64,000 bases of DNA from Polytrichum commune (taxonomy: Eukaryota; Streptophyta; Polytrichopsida; Polytrichales; Polytrichaceae), in the NCBI GenBank assembly GCA_950295325.1, contig OX485805.1, positions 40,039,501-40,103,500 of the forward strand, written 5' to 3'. A program made the translations under genes and the position numbers. The notes below the pieces were generated by a model. The model did not search any database. It was not told where the DNA came from and saw only the letters and a list, made by a program, of their open reading frames with translations. Every line of letters begins with the position of its first letter. Positions within the stretch are counted from its first letter, which is position 1. Below are positions 34,771 to 48,290 of the stretch, piece after piece.

Positions 34771-35459
34771 GCACATTCCACCCATCCGTAGCTCAAATCT
34801 TAATTTTTGATGCATGTGGCTCATTGAATGGGGACAAACTCTAGCCGACTTTATCACGAGAGTCCATAAGCCTTTATCATAGCATTGCCAAGTTTCATGC
34901 TTCCGCACCCTTTTTAAATAAAAGAAATGCTATGTACCACGTGTTCTTTGTTGTGGCACAAAGACTTAGGTAGTCGGTTTTTGAAATTATCAAGTGTTTA
35001 TTCCTAACCCTTGTCTATTGCCTATTGTATTGTTCTCTTGCCTAGCGTAAGTGACATGTGGATCTTAACAATGTTTTGATTATTAGTCCACAATGCTTTG
35101 CTTTGGTTAGTGAGCCTTGTACCTATCTTTGCTTTTGGAAAGAAAAAGTGTATGAAACAATTTACGGAAAGCCTAAATTTTTAATTCTGAATAGGCACTC
35201 AAAGGAGCCCACGACCTGGAAAGAAGAAAATAACCTTACCTGAAGCTTGGTAAAACATGATCATTGCCATACTCCCATTCATGTCGGTGTCAACCGGAAC
35301 ACTGATGTTATTTTTATTTAATTTATTGAATAGGAAATCTAGAAATAGACATGATAAAGTGGCTCATCTATAAGTAGCTGCCAGATCTCCCCCTTCATTG
35401 AACACAACTTCTCAATCCCTCTCCCCTGGGAGTGTGAAGTTTGATTGGCACCAAACTTA
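34771..35459. other. No gene seen
   Basis: Spacer before the anthranilate synthase 5' region; no supported ORF or repeat. Confidence 0.4.
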
Positions 35460-35659
35460 ACAATTTTTGTTGTTAAGCTGCTTTACAGCGTTTTGGACTC
35501 CGCAAAATCACATTCACCTCTTGCGAAGTTGTGGTAATCTCACATTTTCAGGTTGGGAATTCGGAGCTCTCTCACCTTTTGATGGATCGTGTGTGTTGGG
35601 TGTTGTAGTCACAGCTCTCCTGAGTGTCACATTCTCGCATATATCACATTGCATCTCTT

Positions 35660-36470
35660 TTGTCTGTAGGTTTTTATCATATCTTCATCCCTGAGTGTTA
35701 CCAAACCAGTCTACTTTTTGGCATTCCTCCGAGTGTCGCAGTTGCTGCAATTTCCTCTGTTCTCCACATTTAATTCACATCTTGTGTCGAATCCTCCGAG
35801 GGTCAATTTCTTCCTCCTTCCTCTTCCATCTCTGGGTCTGTAGGGTTTAAGCATATCTCCATTCCCAAGTGTTGCACCACACAATCCCATGTTTTTGGGG
35901 TTTCTCTTGAATGTGCATTTATCGCTGTCTTCTTTCGTACCTGACAGCCTAGAAGTACAGGATTTACGGCGCGATTGTTGTTGTAGCACTGTGGACTTGC
36001 GAGCGCCTAAAATTCTGCTTCTTCGCAGTTTGAGGGTTTGTGGGAGCTCATCTTTCATCCCTGCATTTCGTTTGTCTGTAGGGTTTTGTCTAATATTCAT
36101 CGCCGAGTGTTGCAAAACTAATCTATTCTTCTCAATCCTCAAGCTGCCGCAGTTGTTGCAATTTCCTCTTTTCTCCACATTTTGATTCACATCTGGAGTT
36201 CCTCCTCCGAGGGTCAAATTCTTCCCCCCTCCTCTTCTAACTCTGGGTATGTAGGGTTTAAGCATATCTCTGTGTTTAAGTGTTGCACATCATATTCTCA
36301 TATTTTAGGGTCTCTCTTGAGTGCGCGGCTATAGTTGTAATTACCACTGTTTTCTTTCGTACCTGGCAGCCGAGAGTACAGGTTTAACGGCGTCATTCGA
36401 TCGTTGGACTGAAGACTTGTGAGCGAATCGAAATCCGCTTCTTCGCAGTTCGAGGGTATGTGCGGTAGTT
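35660..36470 (+). repeat. Tandem duplication upstream of the anthranilate synthase gene
   Basis: Two units with a ~410-418 bp period share CAATTTCCTCTGTTCTCCACATTT (35748; 36158 with one change), TCTGGGT.TGTAGGGTTTAAGCATATCTC, TTCTTTCGTACCTG.CAGCC and GCTTCTTCGCAGTT.GAGGGT (36020; 36438). A weaker partial unit may begin near 35480. The second unit ends ~90 bp before the proposed start codon, so it probably covers promoter or 5' UTR. Confidence 0.8.
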
Positions 36471-36563
36471 TGCTGAACTTACTCCATTGAGCGAGGAGGC
36501 ATTGCCCAAACCCCTCATGGTCATCCTCTGTCTGTCTATCTCCGGCACCCTTTATTAGAGAAT

Positions 36564-39500
36564 ATGGAGTGTCTCGTCGGCCATGGAAGCCGCCTGAGTG
36601 TCGGAGGAGGCGCTTCAGGCGTGGAGACACGCCGTGGTAGGAGTAGTGCTATAGCAGCCAACAAGGAGTATGTAGTCGCTGTCGGAGGAGGAAGAAGGAG
36701 AAATAAGAATTGTGGGGTTGGAGTTTCTTCGGTGAGTCGACGTGACCTCCTCCTTTCTCTTCATTCTGTCGTATTCTCCAATTGCCGAACTTGTGAGGTC
36801 CAGACAACCCGCATTACCTTCACGATTGCAGCTTGCAATTGAGCAGTAAAGATCTTGAGAGGCTAACTCCAGCTGCGGGCACGGACTCAGAAGCAGTGTT
36901 GCGAAGGGCACCGTGATTGTGGAGTTTGCATTATTTTCTCCTATTTTCTATCTCTATCCTCTTGTCATCGAAATGCCTTTTGTTGATTCGAACAAACATT
37001 ATGCAACATATATTTCTCTCATCCATAAGTGCATGCCTTCTTTGAGCTCCAATGTTCTCTTTCCAGCGTAGGTTCTTTATCTGCAACAGGATTGAAGAAT
37101 CATGCCTGGCAATAATGAGCACAATGACTGAAACGCTTGAATAGAAGGGTCTAAGGTCTGATCGTGTGAAATTCTAGGTTGGAGCTTGTGGGCGAGACTC
37201 CCGAAGACCTGTGATCTCATGCCGGGCTGTAAAGACCGCCGTGGACGCACCGTTAATCGAAAATGAAGAATCCTCTGCAGGAATTGGTATGCAGGTTTCC
37301 CCTGTCCAGCATCCACGACCCAGGTTTAGGGTTTATCTCGTCATCACGCCGACCACATTTTCCGTTTCCAGTTTCCAGTGTTTGCGGGAAACACTAATCC
37401 TGTTACTTGTGTGCATGAATTCTTCAGAGCAGGAGCAGTTTATGGAAGCCGCCCAACGAGGAAACTTGGTTCCCGTATATCGTCGCATTTTTGCTGATCA
37501 TTTGACACCAGTGCTGGCCTACCGGTGCCTCGTAAAAGAGGACGACAGAGAAGCTCCTTCTTTTCTCTTCGAGTCTGTGGAGAATGGAAAAAGTGTCAAC
37601 ATGGTGCGTACTGACTCTGCTCTTCTCCCTTCATTCCAGAAAGATGTCCACAAAGAGACGCAAGCTATTAATTTGATAAGCAGTAATTTTTTGCGAGAGA
37701 TCTCTAGTTTCTGTTGTGGATTCAGTGCAGAACTCACGTATGTGAGGTCATGCATGCTGATGCAGAATTTTGGGTTTTTGACAGGGTCGATACAGCATGG
37801 TGGGAGCTCAGCCATCCATGGAGGTCATTGGGAAGGAGGACCGCATCACGATATTGAACCACGAGAAAGGTACTCGCGAAGAGAGGGTGTCAGAGGATCC
37901 TTTGAACGAGCCCACAGCAATCGCAGCAAACTGGGAGCCAGTGAAAGTCGATGGCCTCCCTGATGTTTTCTGTGGTAATGTAGCTTGACACATGGTGCTT
38001 TCAAGATTTGATTACACAGCTTCTGTCTGATCCTCCTCCTTGATGCTTTCCTTTTCTTGTTATGTGGAAAACCAACAAAGACATTAATTGAAGCTTTTGA
38101 GACAGAAGAATTTAATGTGAATGCGGTATCGGTTGGCAGGAGGATGGGTTGGGCACTTCTCATATGATACAGTGAGATATGTGGAGAAGAAGAAAGTTCC
38201 TTTCTCCTCAGCTCCGCATGATGACCGAGGCTTACCTGACATCCACTTGGGGTTGTACAATGACGTGATGGTGTTCGATCACGTGACAAAGGTGAGTAAT
38301 CTCTTTAACTGCCCACCAGTTTCTTGAAATAGATTCATCACTGGAAACTTCCTCTTAAGCTTTTAGTTCTAGGGCTGGTAGCACAAAAGAGAAACAGTGT
38401 GTTAGTACTCACACACAGACACATTAGCTTTGCGCAAACAGATCCTTGTGCCTATATCAGTTGCTGTAGCTCTATGATGTCTGGAAAGTCAAATGTAAAG
38501 TGGATGGTGTTTGCATGTGGCAGTTGGTCTATGTCATACATTGGGTTCATGTAGACCAATTCGAAAGTGCCGAGTCTGCTTTCAAGGATGGGCGCAGACG
38601 GCTTGACATCCTGGTGGCTCGCCTTCAGCCGGTCGGAGGGTAACAGTTCCAACTCACACTTTGAAGACTGCCGTCATGTCAAACATAGCATTTATTTAGC
38701 TCTCAAAAATTAGGTGCTTGTAAGTTAGCAACCAATCTTTTGTTTCTTGTACTTCCAGGATTAAACTTTCAAGTGGGTCAGTGGAGATGTCCATAACGCA
38801 ATATGGGCCAACTGCAGTCAAGTCAAATTTTACCCATAAGGAGTTCATTGACTCGATTCTGCAAGTGAAGGAGCACATATTGGCAGGTGACATTTTCCAG
38901 CTCGTGCTGAGTCAAAGATTTGAGAGGCGGACATTTGCTGACCCGTTTGAAGTGTACCGTGCACTACGCATCGTGAATCCCAGTCCATACATGATCTACT
39001 TGCAGGTAGTGAATGTTCTTTACTTTCTCTTGTGTGTGGTGGAGTAGTTCAGAGATTACATTAGTGGTCCAGTTCCAATGACGTTGGTACATAGTTAGTT
39101 ACAAAGCTGCTATAGTGTTAGCAGATGATGGTCATCCTGGTTCTCTCTTTCGTTGCGGTTGTATCATTTCTGTGTTGTTTGGGTGTGCAGGCACGTGGTG
39201 CCATTATGGTAGCTTCCAGTCCAGAGATCCTCACCCGTATTGCCAAGGTATTGACAGCTGCTTCTCCTGACAAAGGAAATACAATTGCATGAGTAACTGG
39301 TGGTCATAGGATATTGTTATGTGTAAACCAGCCACTTAAACAGATGTTCTAAGTCTATCTTGTGTTGAGAAGCAGAGAAAGGTGGTGAACAGACCGTTGG
39401 CAGGAACTCGGAGACGAGGTAAGACTCCTGCAGAAGATCTGGCTATGGAGCAGGAGCTGCTTGCAGATGAGAAGGAGTGCGCTGAGCATGTCATGCTTGT

Positions 39501-41301
39501 GGACCTAGGTCGCAATGATGTCGGCAAAGTAAGCACAGCTTAATTTCATCCATCTTGGGTTCCATCTCAGTGCTTAAGCGTGCTTGTTAATGAGACATCT
39601 CCTTTCATCTTCAGGACTTCTACCTGGCAGTTAACAGTCATAGTCCTCTTCCACTCTTCATTTTAGGAGCTTTCTGTGTGATTCGGTTAAGTGTTTCTCT
39701 CCAGTGGGACACAGCACTGTCCCCTTGATTTTTTTATGGCTCCACAATAACAACTTAAGAGTAGAAATATCTCGAGTTGTGCTGTACAAATCTAACCTGG
39801 AGTTGTTTTGTAGGTATCGAAAGCTGGAACAGTGAAAGTTGAGAAGTTTATGGATGTGGAGCGATACTCCCATGTGATGCACATCAGTTCCACTGTACGT
39901 CTCTTGCCCATCACATTGTGTCTCTCCTTGTCAACTCACCATCTTTGGTCGCCTGTTTTTGATATTCTTGGATTCTGGAAATCAATCTTCAACAATATCA
40001 AAAATTATGCCTGGAGCGGTCATGTTTACACCAAGTTGGTTGGAAGTTCACTATTTCTGACAGATTTGCAATAACTGGAAGAGCAGGTGACTGGAGAGCT
40101 TCTGGATGAGCTTTCTAGCTGGGATGCACTGCGGGCGGCATTGCCTGTTGGCACTGTCAGTGGAGCTCCTAAGGTTAGTACCATTCTTTCTCAGCAATTT
40201 AAATTCATGAGCTTAAGTATTCAAACTGTCCAGAATTAGTGTACACCGTTACAGACGTTTCCAGATGCAAATCTCTTAAGTTCTCAATTTCTATTAAAGG
40301 ATCCTATTAAGAATTGTCTAACTGGGTGCCATCAAAGAGCATAGCAATGTTTTTTATGTTTATGGATTGAATTTCGCATTGGTTTTAGTACAATTCAACC
40401 TCAAGGAGATTACTTCCATTGCAATCCAGAGGTGTTGTACCAGAGCAACAATGAATACTTATGATGTAGTAGGATACACATTCTTGATAATGTGTGGAGA
40501 ATCTCGAAAGCTGATAATAGATCTGTGACAGGTTCGAGCAATGGAGCTAATTGATCAGCTTGAGCCAACAAGAAGAGGCCCATATAGTGGTGGCATTGGT
40601 GGTGTTTCCTTCACAGGGGACATGGACATTGCCCTGGCCTTGCGCACGATGGTGTTCCAGACTCAACAGAATGACACAATGTACAAGTACCAAGACGCAA
40701 ACAGTCGGCGCGAATGGGTTGTCCACCTCCAGGTCTGCCCCCCACCATTATCTCCGTAAAGTGAAAGAATGGAACACTTTAGACTTATGAGAAAGGGTGA
40801 GCTTTTGTGATGTCTATTGGATCCGCGGATCTGAAAAGAGGGATCATGCAGGTGGTTGTATAATAATGTAGTTTCCCTGTTCCAACAGATTCATTTTTCA
40901 ATCCATGTTTTTTTAATCTATAATGCAATCTTCCTATATTGCAAAACTCCTTTTCTAGGCAGTGTCCTTTGCAAAGGAATTTATTTCAGACCTCTGTACA
41001 ACACTTGGGCTTGGTACCGTCCTTGCATGTGTACAGTTTCATAGCAAATGATTTGATCAAATGCTGTATCAGCTAGTTTTCAATCATCAACCCATGCACG
41101 GAACAAAGTTGGCACTCAGAACAGTATGTTCAGTGGTGAAATATGTGCTGACCTTTTTGTCATGGTTTGTTGGACACACAGGCAGGTGCAGGGATTGTTG
41201 CCGATAGTGATCCAGAGAGTGAGTACCAGGAATGCATGAACAAGGCAGCGGGGCTTGGGCGGGCGATTGATCTTGCGGAGGCTGCTTTTGTTCAGAAGTA
41301 G
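36564..41301 (+). CDS. ASA: Anthranilate synthase alpha subunit, plastid, 13 exons
   Basis: It makes anthranilate from chorismate, with ammonia from the beta subunit: the first committed step of tryptophan synthesis. Exons: 36564-36731, 37178-37286, 37428-37603, 37785-37974, 38140-38291, 38524-38639, 38759-39005, 39191-39247, 39376-39528, 39814-39894, 40087-40173, 40532-40732, 41182-41301. All junctions are GT-AG and the phases fit, giving 618 residues, normal for plants. Residues 1 to about 75 are basic and Ser/Gly rich, fitting a plastid transit peptide. The Trp feedback-site motif SFLFESVE is present, as is NPSPYM. Catalytic chorismate-binding stretches [38 protein letters not shown] and GPYSGGIGG are intact, and the end [12 protein letters not shown]...AIDLAEAAF is standard. 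The Asp in TFADPFE, whose change relieves feedback in Arabidopsis, is unaltered. The first exon and start are the least certain part. Confidence 0.94.
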
Positions 41302-42522
41302 ACCTTCTTCACTGCCTTGCGAGGCTCCTGGCGTCCTTTCTTTCACCGATTTTCTCAGCCTGCAAAGCTTGAACAAAAAATCTAGTGAGTTAAGCGAAAT
41401 GGCTTGATTCGGAAGCAGATTTTTGTATTTTTCTCTTGTTTGGTAACCATTAAGTTGAATCAACTGAGGCATTAGTGAAGGGATTTCTACATATGTTTTA
41501 TCCTTGATGAACTAAACACTTGCAAAGCATGTGGGATCAAGCTATGAAAACTTGAACTTCGGAGTATTGTGGTTAGACAAGGTGTGTTTCAGACGAGTTA
41601 CCAAGTGTTTTCAGAATGAATGGATATGGATAGGTCTGTATTGACATTCCTAGTCTGGCTTCTCCCTTGCCATTTTTTGTGTCCCAAATGACATGCTGAC
41701 TTGCAATCTGGAAGCTGCTCACTCATGTAAAATTATCATGTGATGATAATGGTCTGCAAGTATCATAGCAGAAGCATGTTTTGTTCATGCAACCCAACCC
41801 CAGGACCCTGCCAACTCCTTATATAAGTTAGATACAGTTAGAATAGCTCACAGTATTGTAGAGCCTACAGTATTGCAGTACTCACTATGAACCAAGTTGT
41901 GGAGGGGCCCTTGTAAAAAAGAATAATACATACCAAGGAGATAGGTAGTGGCCATGAATGTTTTCACAGGACACATGCTGCTGGCGATAGGAATGCCGCT
42001 TCCAAGATCCTCAAATGAGCCAGGACTAGGTTGGTTTCTGCCTCCAGTTGGAAAGGACCTCTTGTCACAAGTGGAACTTTGATCATGACATAATATCATA
42101 TCATCTTGCTTGAGGTTAGGTTCTAATTTTTCATTGATAAGCAAGAGTTTATTGACAAGTTTATGATCTGCATTGCGGCATAGACAATAGCACATTGGCA
42201 CACCATTCCACCATGCTTCAAAGTATCCAGCAGCCAAGTGAACTCAAAAAACAAGGATGACAAAAATGAGAACTTTATTTCCTTGCAAGAAGGAAACAAT
42301 TCGTGTGACTTGATCACATCTTCCAAGAGTTTGGTCCACGACTCTCTGTTGGAACTGATGAGCTTGTGTTTCACATGGCACGACCAAACGGTACAGGAGG
42401 AGCACCTCACGAAAACGAGTCTAAGAACATCTAGACTTCATCTGTTTGAGGTAATAAAGCGTCGCAACTGGTCTCTATACTGCCGGCGCAAAATTACTTC
42501 AAGTGGTAAGCTAAATAAACGA
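41302..42522. other. Intergenic between anthranilate synthase and laccase
   Basis: The two genes converge, so this holds both 3' UTRs. ORFs at 41848-42237, 42123-42410 and 42238-42654 have no recognised content and are probably chance. Confidence 0.5.
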
Positions 42523-45500
42523 TTAATGTGGAGTCTTCGTGTGTTTCTTGCAAGGTGGGTAATCCGGTGGAGGAGGAGGCAGTGTCTGATTGGGACCTAC
42601 TCCATCTTTCACCACAAATACCATCTCCATCCCCCAAGACAAGTGCATTTCTAGGTGGCAGTGAAAGAGCCATGCGCCTGCATTCACAAGCACAGAAAGC
42701 CGAGTTATTAAGCATAATGTTACAAAATGGTTCTAAGAATGTAATCATGTTAGTATTGCTTTTGGATTGACCTTGCTATTATATTTAACTTCAAACGACG
42801 TCTTCGTTATTGAGAAACTATGATAAGTTTCTCATGTAGAGTCCTAAACCATGTGCGAAAAGGTACCCGTGAATCATATTCAGGCGTAAATGAACCCTCA
42901 GGTCTTATGTGCTAGACATTTATGTGTTGATTGATAAGCAGGAATGCCGCTATCTTCGCTTTTCTTTTGTTTCGATTCTAGCATAACATTTCGCATTCTG
43001 TAAGGAGAGGGTATGGCATAGTCACCTGGATTGCTGGCTGTCCAGCGAAGTGCGACCCATCCTCCAGCTGGAACTCCGACAGTGTTACGTAGAGAAGGAT
43101 CAACAAGATTAAAACTACTAGAGTGCACCGAAGCATCGTAGTTGCCAGTTCCACTTCCTACAACATAGAAAGTGTGGCCATGAAGATGGAAGGGATGCAC
43201 ATCATAGACTAGGATTGCCGTGTCTTGCAGCACAATCTGCACATTCTCGTTGAAGTTAAGCGTTGTCACCTTCGTCCCGTGCTTGGGAGCTGTGTTACTA
43301 GGCACGACGCCAGTGAAGTTATAGTAATATAGCGGCTTGTCAGGGAATTCAGTGAAAATATTGTTAATCTGTCCAGGTACAAAAAATGCCTTCAGCAGCG
43401 ATGTGTTCCAGGGATTGTCGAAGGATATGTTGTTCACGGCCGCGGAATATCGACTGTTGTTTGTCCCTTGGCAAAGCTTCAAGGGTGGGCAGGAGTTGTT
43501 TGGCTCAAAAGCGTAACCAACAGTAAACAGCAGGTCTCGGTCAACTGATTGTGGCACCGAAGTCGTCTGCAATGTGTTGTTTACACTCCGGATCTTGTCA
43601 AGGAATGACTCCCTCGTGGCCGTATCATTATGTGCGGGAAGCGTTGGAAGATCGGGCATCTTGGATATATCAAAGGTGGGGTACTCAATTATCGCTGTAG
43701 TTGTAGTATTCGGGTACGTGAGATTTGGCACTATGGAGAATATTGTCGCCCCCATGTAGAATCTACCGCTTGTCCAGTTCGTGGTTAGCAGGACATCAGC
43801 TGTCTGTCCAGGAGACAAAAATATCAAATCTGTGGTGAAAGGCTTCACGTAGGAAGCGTCCATTTGTACAACTGTGAGTGAGTGATTGGCGACTCCAAAG
43901 TAGAAATTAACCTCCAGACCTGCATTGATGACGCCCAGGCGATAGGTTTTTCCAGGGAGAACGTTCAGCGTGAAGACTTCATCTGCAACCAGGATATCGA
44001 GCCGAAATGTCACAAAACTGAAACGCATCATGTTACTGAGGAAGGTTTTGAAACTTCATATAAGCACAGACCCATAACTCCAAGTAAACTAGCTGTAATA
44101 CTTGTGACTGTATATGATGCTTGGACGACTCGTCTAGACTCCAGCAATCGATCACCTAATTGATTGGATCAAATGGATCTGACTGGTTAGTTAATCATAT
44201 TGGATAGCTAGGACATAATTCGATCATGAGAACTCCGGTTGGCTCCGGGAATTTAACGATCTCAATGCCTGACCTGAAATCAAACTATTTATTAAACTGG
44301 CAACTGGAATGCAAATGGTGTGAATTAGTCGCCACTGATTGGTTTCAGGCAAGAAATCAACAGGCGGAAGAATATGGGGAGAGGGGAGAAAGTTCCCACG
44401 TACTTGCAGACTGATTGTACAGAGGTCCAGGAAATCCATTTATGGTTGCAGCGTTGGACACGTTAGGTGCACCGCCAGTTTTCAGAGCCAACTGCTCTAT
44501 TCCTAAAGTATCCATGTTCCACCACTCCCCTGCAACCATTAAGGAACACCAAGATCAGTTGTTCTTCTGCTGCTTGATGTTCATGTCAGGACATGTAGGA
44601 GCATTTGCAGAGCAAGTATGATGAAGCAGTCCAGAGCTGGTTATCCAGAAGACTGTTCATAGCCTTGCCAAGCGGGGAAATACTTTAGCATACAAATCAG
44701 TTGAAATCTGCGTCCAGGGCGCAGTCTTTCGATCTCGTTTGTGCAAGAGACGGACAAAGAAGCCATAGAAGAAAGTGTAATTGACTCCTAAAGTGTGTTG
44801 TAATCAAACACTAAGTGATATTGGTGGTAAGCCATGTGCTCATGTCAGAGCCTTGGACACATTTAATTGATCCGCAGCAACTAAAGTATGAATAGCAGCT
44901 CAAATGGATCGGACTGCTTAATTAGTTACCTACGAAACAGGCAATTCCATTCCCTTAGAAATTTGGAGAGAAGACCATACCTAACACGATAGGGATAGTG
45001 TAGTCAGGCTGAGGTTCAAATGGATACGCTACAGATGCTTGAGGGGCAATCACGAATGCTCCATGGAGAGTAGCCCGGAGCCATGTGATGTGTGCATGCC
45101 AAAGAAGTGTGCCTGTTTGCCCTGAAACAGTGAAGTTATGGTAATAGGACTTCCCTGGCTGGACTGGACATTGAGTGATGTACGCTGTTCCATCCGCCCA
45201 CGCTGTAAGAAACTGCCTCACACCATGCCTGCACAAAACACCATGTCAAAATCAATAGAACAGCAGTACTCTAACATGCATCTACATACTGAGATCAATC
45301 TCACTACTCCTAGCAATGTGGAGCTTATAATTACATATCCTTGAATCTGCACACAGCGCGCTACACACCGAACTCCCCAGTCCACACTATACGTCATTTC
45401 AGTCTCTAGCAGGGACAAAATCTGTATTCTTTTAAAAACTTTTACCAGATACACCTTCCTGTTACTTTCCTGTCTATTACTTCCTCTTTTCTCATGTTCA

Positions 45501-46469
45501 TGGACGGCAAAAAACTTTAAATAGTCAGACTGATTAGAATTTTGCAATCGAATTGTTCAACAAGAATATCAACAACTCTAAGTGAAGAGTACGACTAGGA
45601 AATTGCGGCGTTCTTAGTAGTAGAAACAGCGACGATGGCAGGGTTTCTACAAGTCATTATATGAAGGCAGAGTGGGCAGACATCGGGACTGCAATCGTAT
45701 TATTTCAGAGCTACTGTGTAAGAACTGGACAATTCTTGAATGCTTCTAGTTTTGCAATACTTGTGTTCCTGGATCTTGATACTTGAGCGCCAGTTGTAAG
45801 GAGGATGTGGATTTTCGACTACTTAGTCCTGATTAAGCGAAGAGACGCTATTAGAGTGTGCTTACCAATGAAGTGCAACTTCCTCTGAGCAGTTGTTGAT
45901 TACTTTGACCGACACTCGATCACCTTCATTGACGAAGATCGAAGGGCCTGGAAATTGGCCGTTTACAGTTATCAAGCGCTTTGTTGTGTTCAGTCGATGA
46001 ACATACGTAAACCCTACCTGCAAGAAAGCCAATCACCTTCAAAATTTTATTAGAATAACATGTGTGAGCGCCAAAGCATGTGGACTCTAGTACGAGATGA
46101 AACATAGTTGCACCATAAGCATAAACATTTTGAAATGGACTACACTACAACAATGTAGGTTAAAGCTCTTGATTCAGCAGCTCTCCGACGCTCTCAGACT
46201 AGGTGAGTTCAAAATTGGTCCAGCAACGACATTACATTGAATTCGTAGTACTTGGTTGGAGACGTCCAGGTCTTGGACATAGTCCCGGTCCCAGTTGTGG
46301 TTCCGCTTTGATCTTGGAATTCTGGACGCGATTGACAGAACGCACCTCGTGCAAGAAGAACTATGGACAGCAGAAGAGTAAGAAAGGGAACCATGTTGCC
46401 GTAGACCCGCCGCTTCACGTCAACACTCCTCATGACGTTGTTGAAATTAGCTCTCACTCCGTGCTTCAC
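42523..46469 (-). CDS. Laccase (multicopper oxidase), 6 exons
   Basis: A secreted p-diphenol:dioxygen oxidoreductase of the cell wall; family roles include lignin and flavonoid polymerisation. Exons on the minus strand: 46469-46236, 46017-45866, 45228-44981, 44529-44404, 43982-43026, 42677-42523. Phases fit and all introns are GT-AG, giving 623 residues. The four copper motifs are complete: HWHGVRQ...[47 protein letters not shown] and [17 protein letters not shown]. The T1 axial position (five after the last motif His) is Met. A hydrophobic signal sequence [19 protein letters not shown] starts after Met26, so translation may begin at 46394 rather than 46469 (598 residues). Many N-x-S/T sites suit a glycoprotein. 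Which laccase clade it belongs to cannot be told by eye. Confidence 0.94.
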
Positions 46470-46940
46470 ATAACCGATTGATCGACAACGAATTCAAGTC
46501 CTGCGCGCCAGTAGCAAAAACAAGGATTCCCAATTGATCTGAAGTGGCCCTAGCTCAGAGCTTTACTACGAACTAATTCTATCCACACCGTGGCTGCAGT
46601 AGGATTGATCCGGAAGCTTTAAGATCTATCACTTCTCAATGGCAATGCTTGCTGAATGTGCTAAAAACTGATCAGACTCCAAGAACAGGCTCTCAAGAAG
46701 GAACGATTCCTCCTATCTATTTGTCGCAGGCGAACATAACATGGAGCCTCTTATTTGAGATTATGCTCTTGACCAACTCATCCAAAGGAAATGGCAACCG
46801 AACTCTCTGCTGAAGCTCTAGAACCACTTCTAAGTCCCTTCTAAGTAGTTTCCTCCGAAGGTGTACATTGATCACTGAGCTCTCTCTTGGACCAAACTGT
46901 TCAGTTGTGTGCACTGTGAACGGATTGGTCTTCCGTCACT

Positions 46941-46946
46941 TATAAA
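46941..46946 (-). promoter_or_regulatory. Possible TATA box of the laccase gene
   Basis: TTTATA on the minus strand (in GAGTTTATAAGTG), about 470 bp upstream of the first ATG. Only a motif match; it implies a long 5' UTR. Confidence 0.3.
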
Positions 46947-47044
46947 CTCGCAATTCTGTCAGTGTACCAGAACTAGAACCATCCCTCCCTCAGTATAGAC
47001 AGCGCTGCATCATTGATTGCCCCTGTTTCTGTCCAAGGACAGAA

Positions 47045-47545
47045 GGCAGGAACGTCAACAGCTGCAGCGCGTTCGATCTTCGGCCTTACGATATTACGTT
47101 ACACAATAGTTCTTACCGCACCTCATCACCAAGTGGATCGCATTGCTGTATAATCCTATCAGAGTTCCGGTTTACCTGATCATCCAGGTTTAGCAAGTGC
47201 TTAAATCAAAGAGTAATTAGATTCTTGTAAGTGTACAATCAGAGCAGCTGCAATGATTCGACTGTTTCTCTCCCCTCCTTCCAAAATCCTTACAACCTAC
47301 TCCCGTCCGGAAACTTCACCCCGTTGCCGATCAAGTACCCGAGGCAGAAACATCCGCAGCTGCACCGTTTTCGATCTTCGGTTCCCCCCCCCCCGGTGGA
47401 GAAAAGTTTTCACACTCTTATCAGAGCTCCAGTTTACTTGATCATTCAGGTTCAGAAAGTGTTTAAGTTAACGAGTAATTAGAGTCTGGTAAGTGCACAA
47501 ATGAGAGAAGCCGCAATGATTCGACTCTTTCTCCATTTTGTACAA
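47045..47545 (-). repeat. Tandem duplication upstream of the laccase gene
   Basis: 47045-47270 and 47340-47545 share CAGCTGCA..G.GTTCGATCTTCGG, ATCAGAG.TCC.GTTTAC.TGATCAT.CAGG, GAGTAATTAGA.TCT.GTAAGTG and GC.GCAATGATTCGACT.TTTCTCC in the same order, with a ~270-300 bp spacing. The second unit holds a C11 run at 47386-47396. Confidence 0.75.
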
Positions 47546-48284
47546 GCTTCTTACAAGCTTCTCCGTCTGCAATCGTCACCAAAGTTCAGCTAGTTATCTA
47601 TGCCAGAAAATTCGTGAAGGCGATCAGAGACGCAGGGGTACATGCCAGTGAATGAATATAGTCGCTGACGGGTGAGCGACGAAGGTCATCATGGTCAGAT
47701 GGAGAAGGCGACCACGTGGATAGTAACTGGACATTGGATGATAACCAGGGACGGCATTCATCCAATTGAAGGAGATCTAAGGTCTGGGGGTGTTATTCGG
47801 CTACTTTTCATAGTGGGACCCCTATATTTGATTAATGTGTGGTTCGGTGAAGATCAAAAGAACAAACACCATGGAGACACGTGTGTTAAAAAGATTGGAT
47901 TACGGCTTCAATTTCAGTTAATTATAAACTCTTAATAGTGTCAATACAAATGGGAGGATTTATGTATTGTGTTTAGGTTAAGAACTCAATAAACACATAA
48001 TTTCAATCATCAAAATGAAATCAGGGAAGGTTCAAATTTAGATCCAATTTTTTGTTGATGGTTCATCGTACATTTGTCAATGCAACACAAGTAAATCTAA
48101 TTGGTAGAAGCTGCAATAAAAAGAAAGAAAGAAGGGAATGTGACTTTGCCACAAAAGGCTTTTGTCTTAAAATGGCATTTTAAAAGTGATTATTTTCAAT
48201 TACTGGTTCTTTTCATATTAAATTGGAAATTTCGTTGAGCTTCCACTGAGCTTCACCAAACCTTATCCATTAAGTTCTAACATG
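47546..48284. other. No gene seen
   Basis: Intergenic DNA; short ORF at 47672-47935 is unsupported. Confidence 0.4.
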
Positions 48285-48290
48285 CATTAC

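Noticed and set aside
41848-42410. Overlapping minus-strand ORFs next to the laccase gene
   Set aside because: The laccase reading frame ends at 42523 with a complete C-terminus, so these lie in its 3' flank and show no domain.
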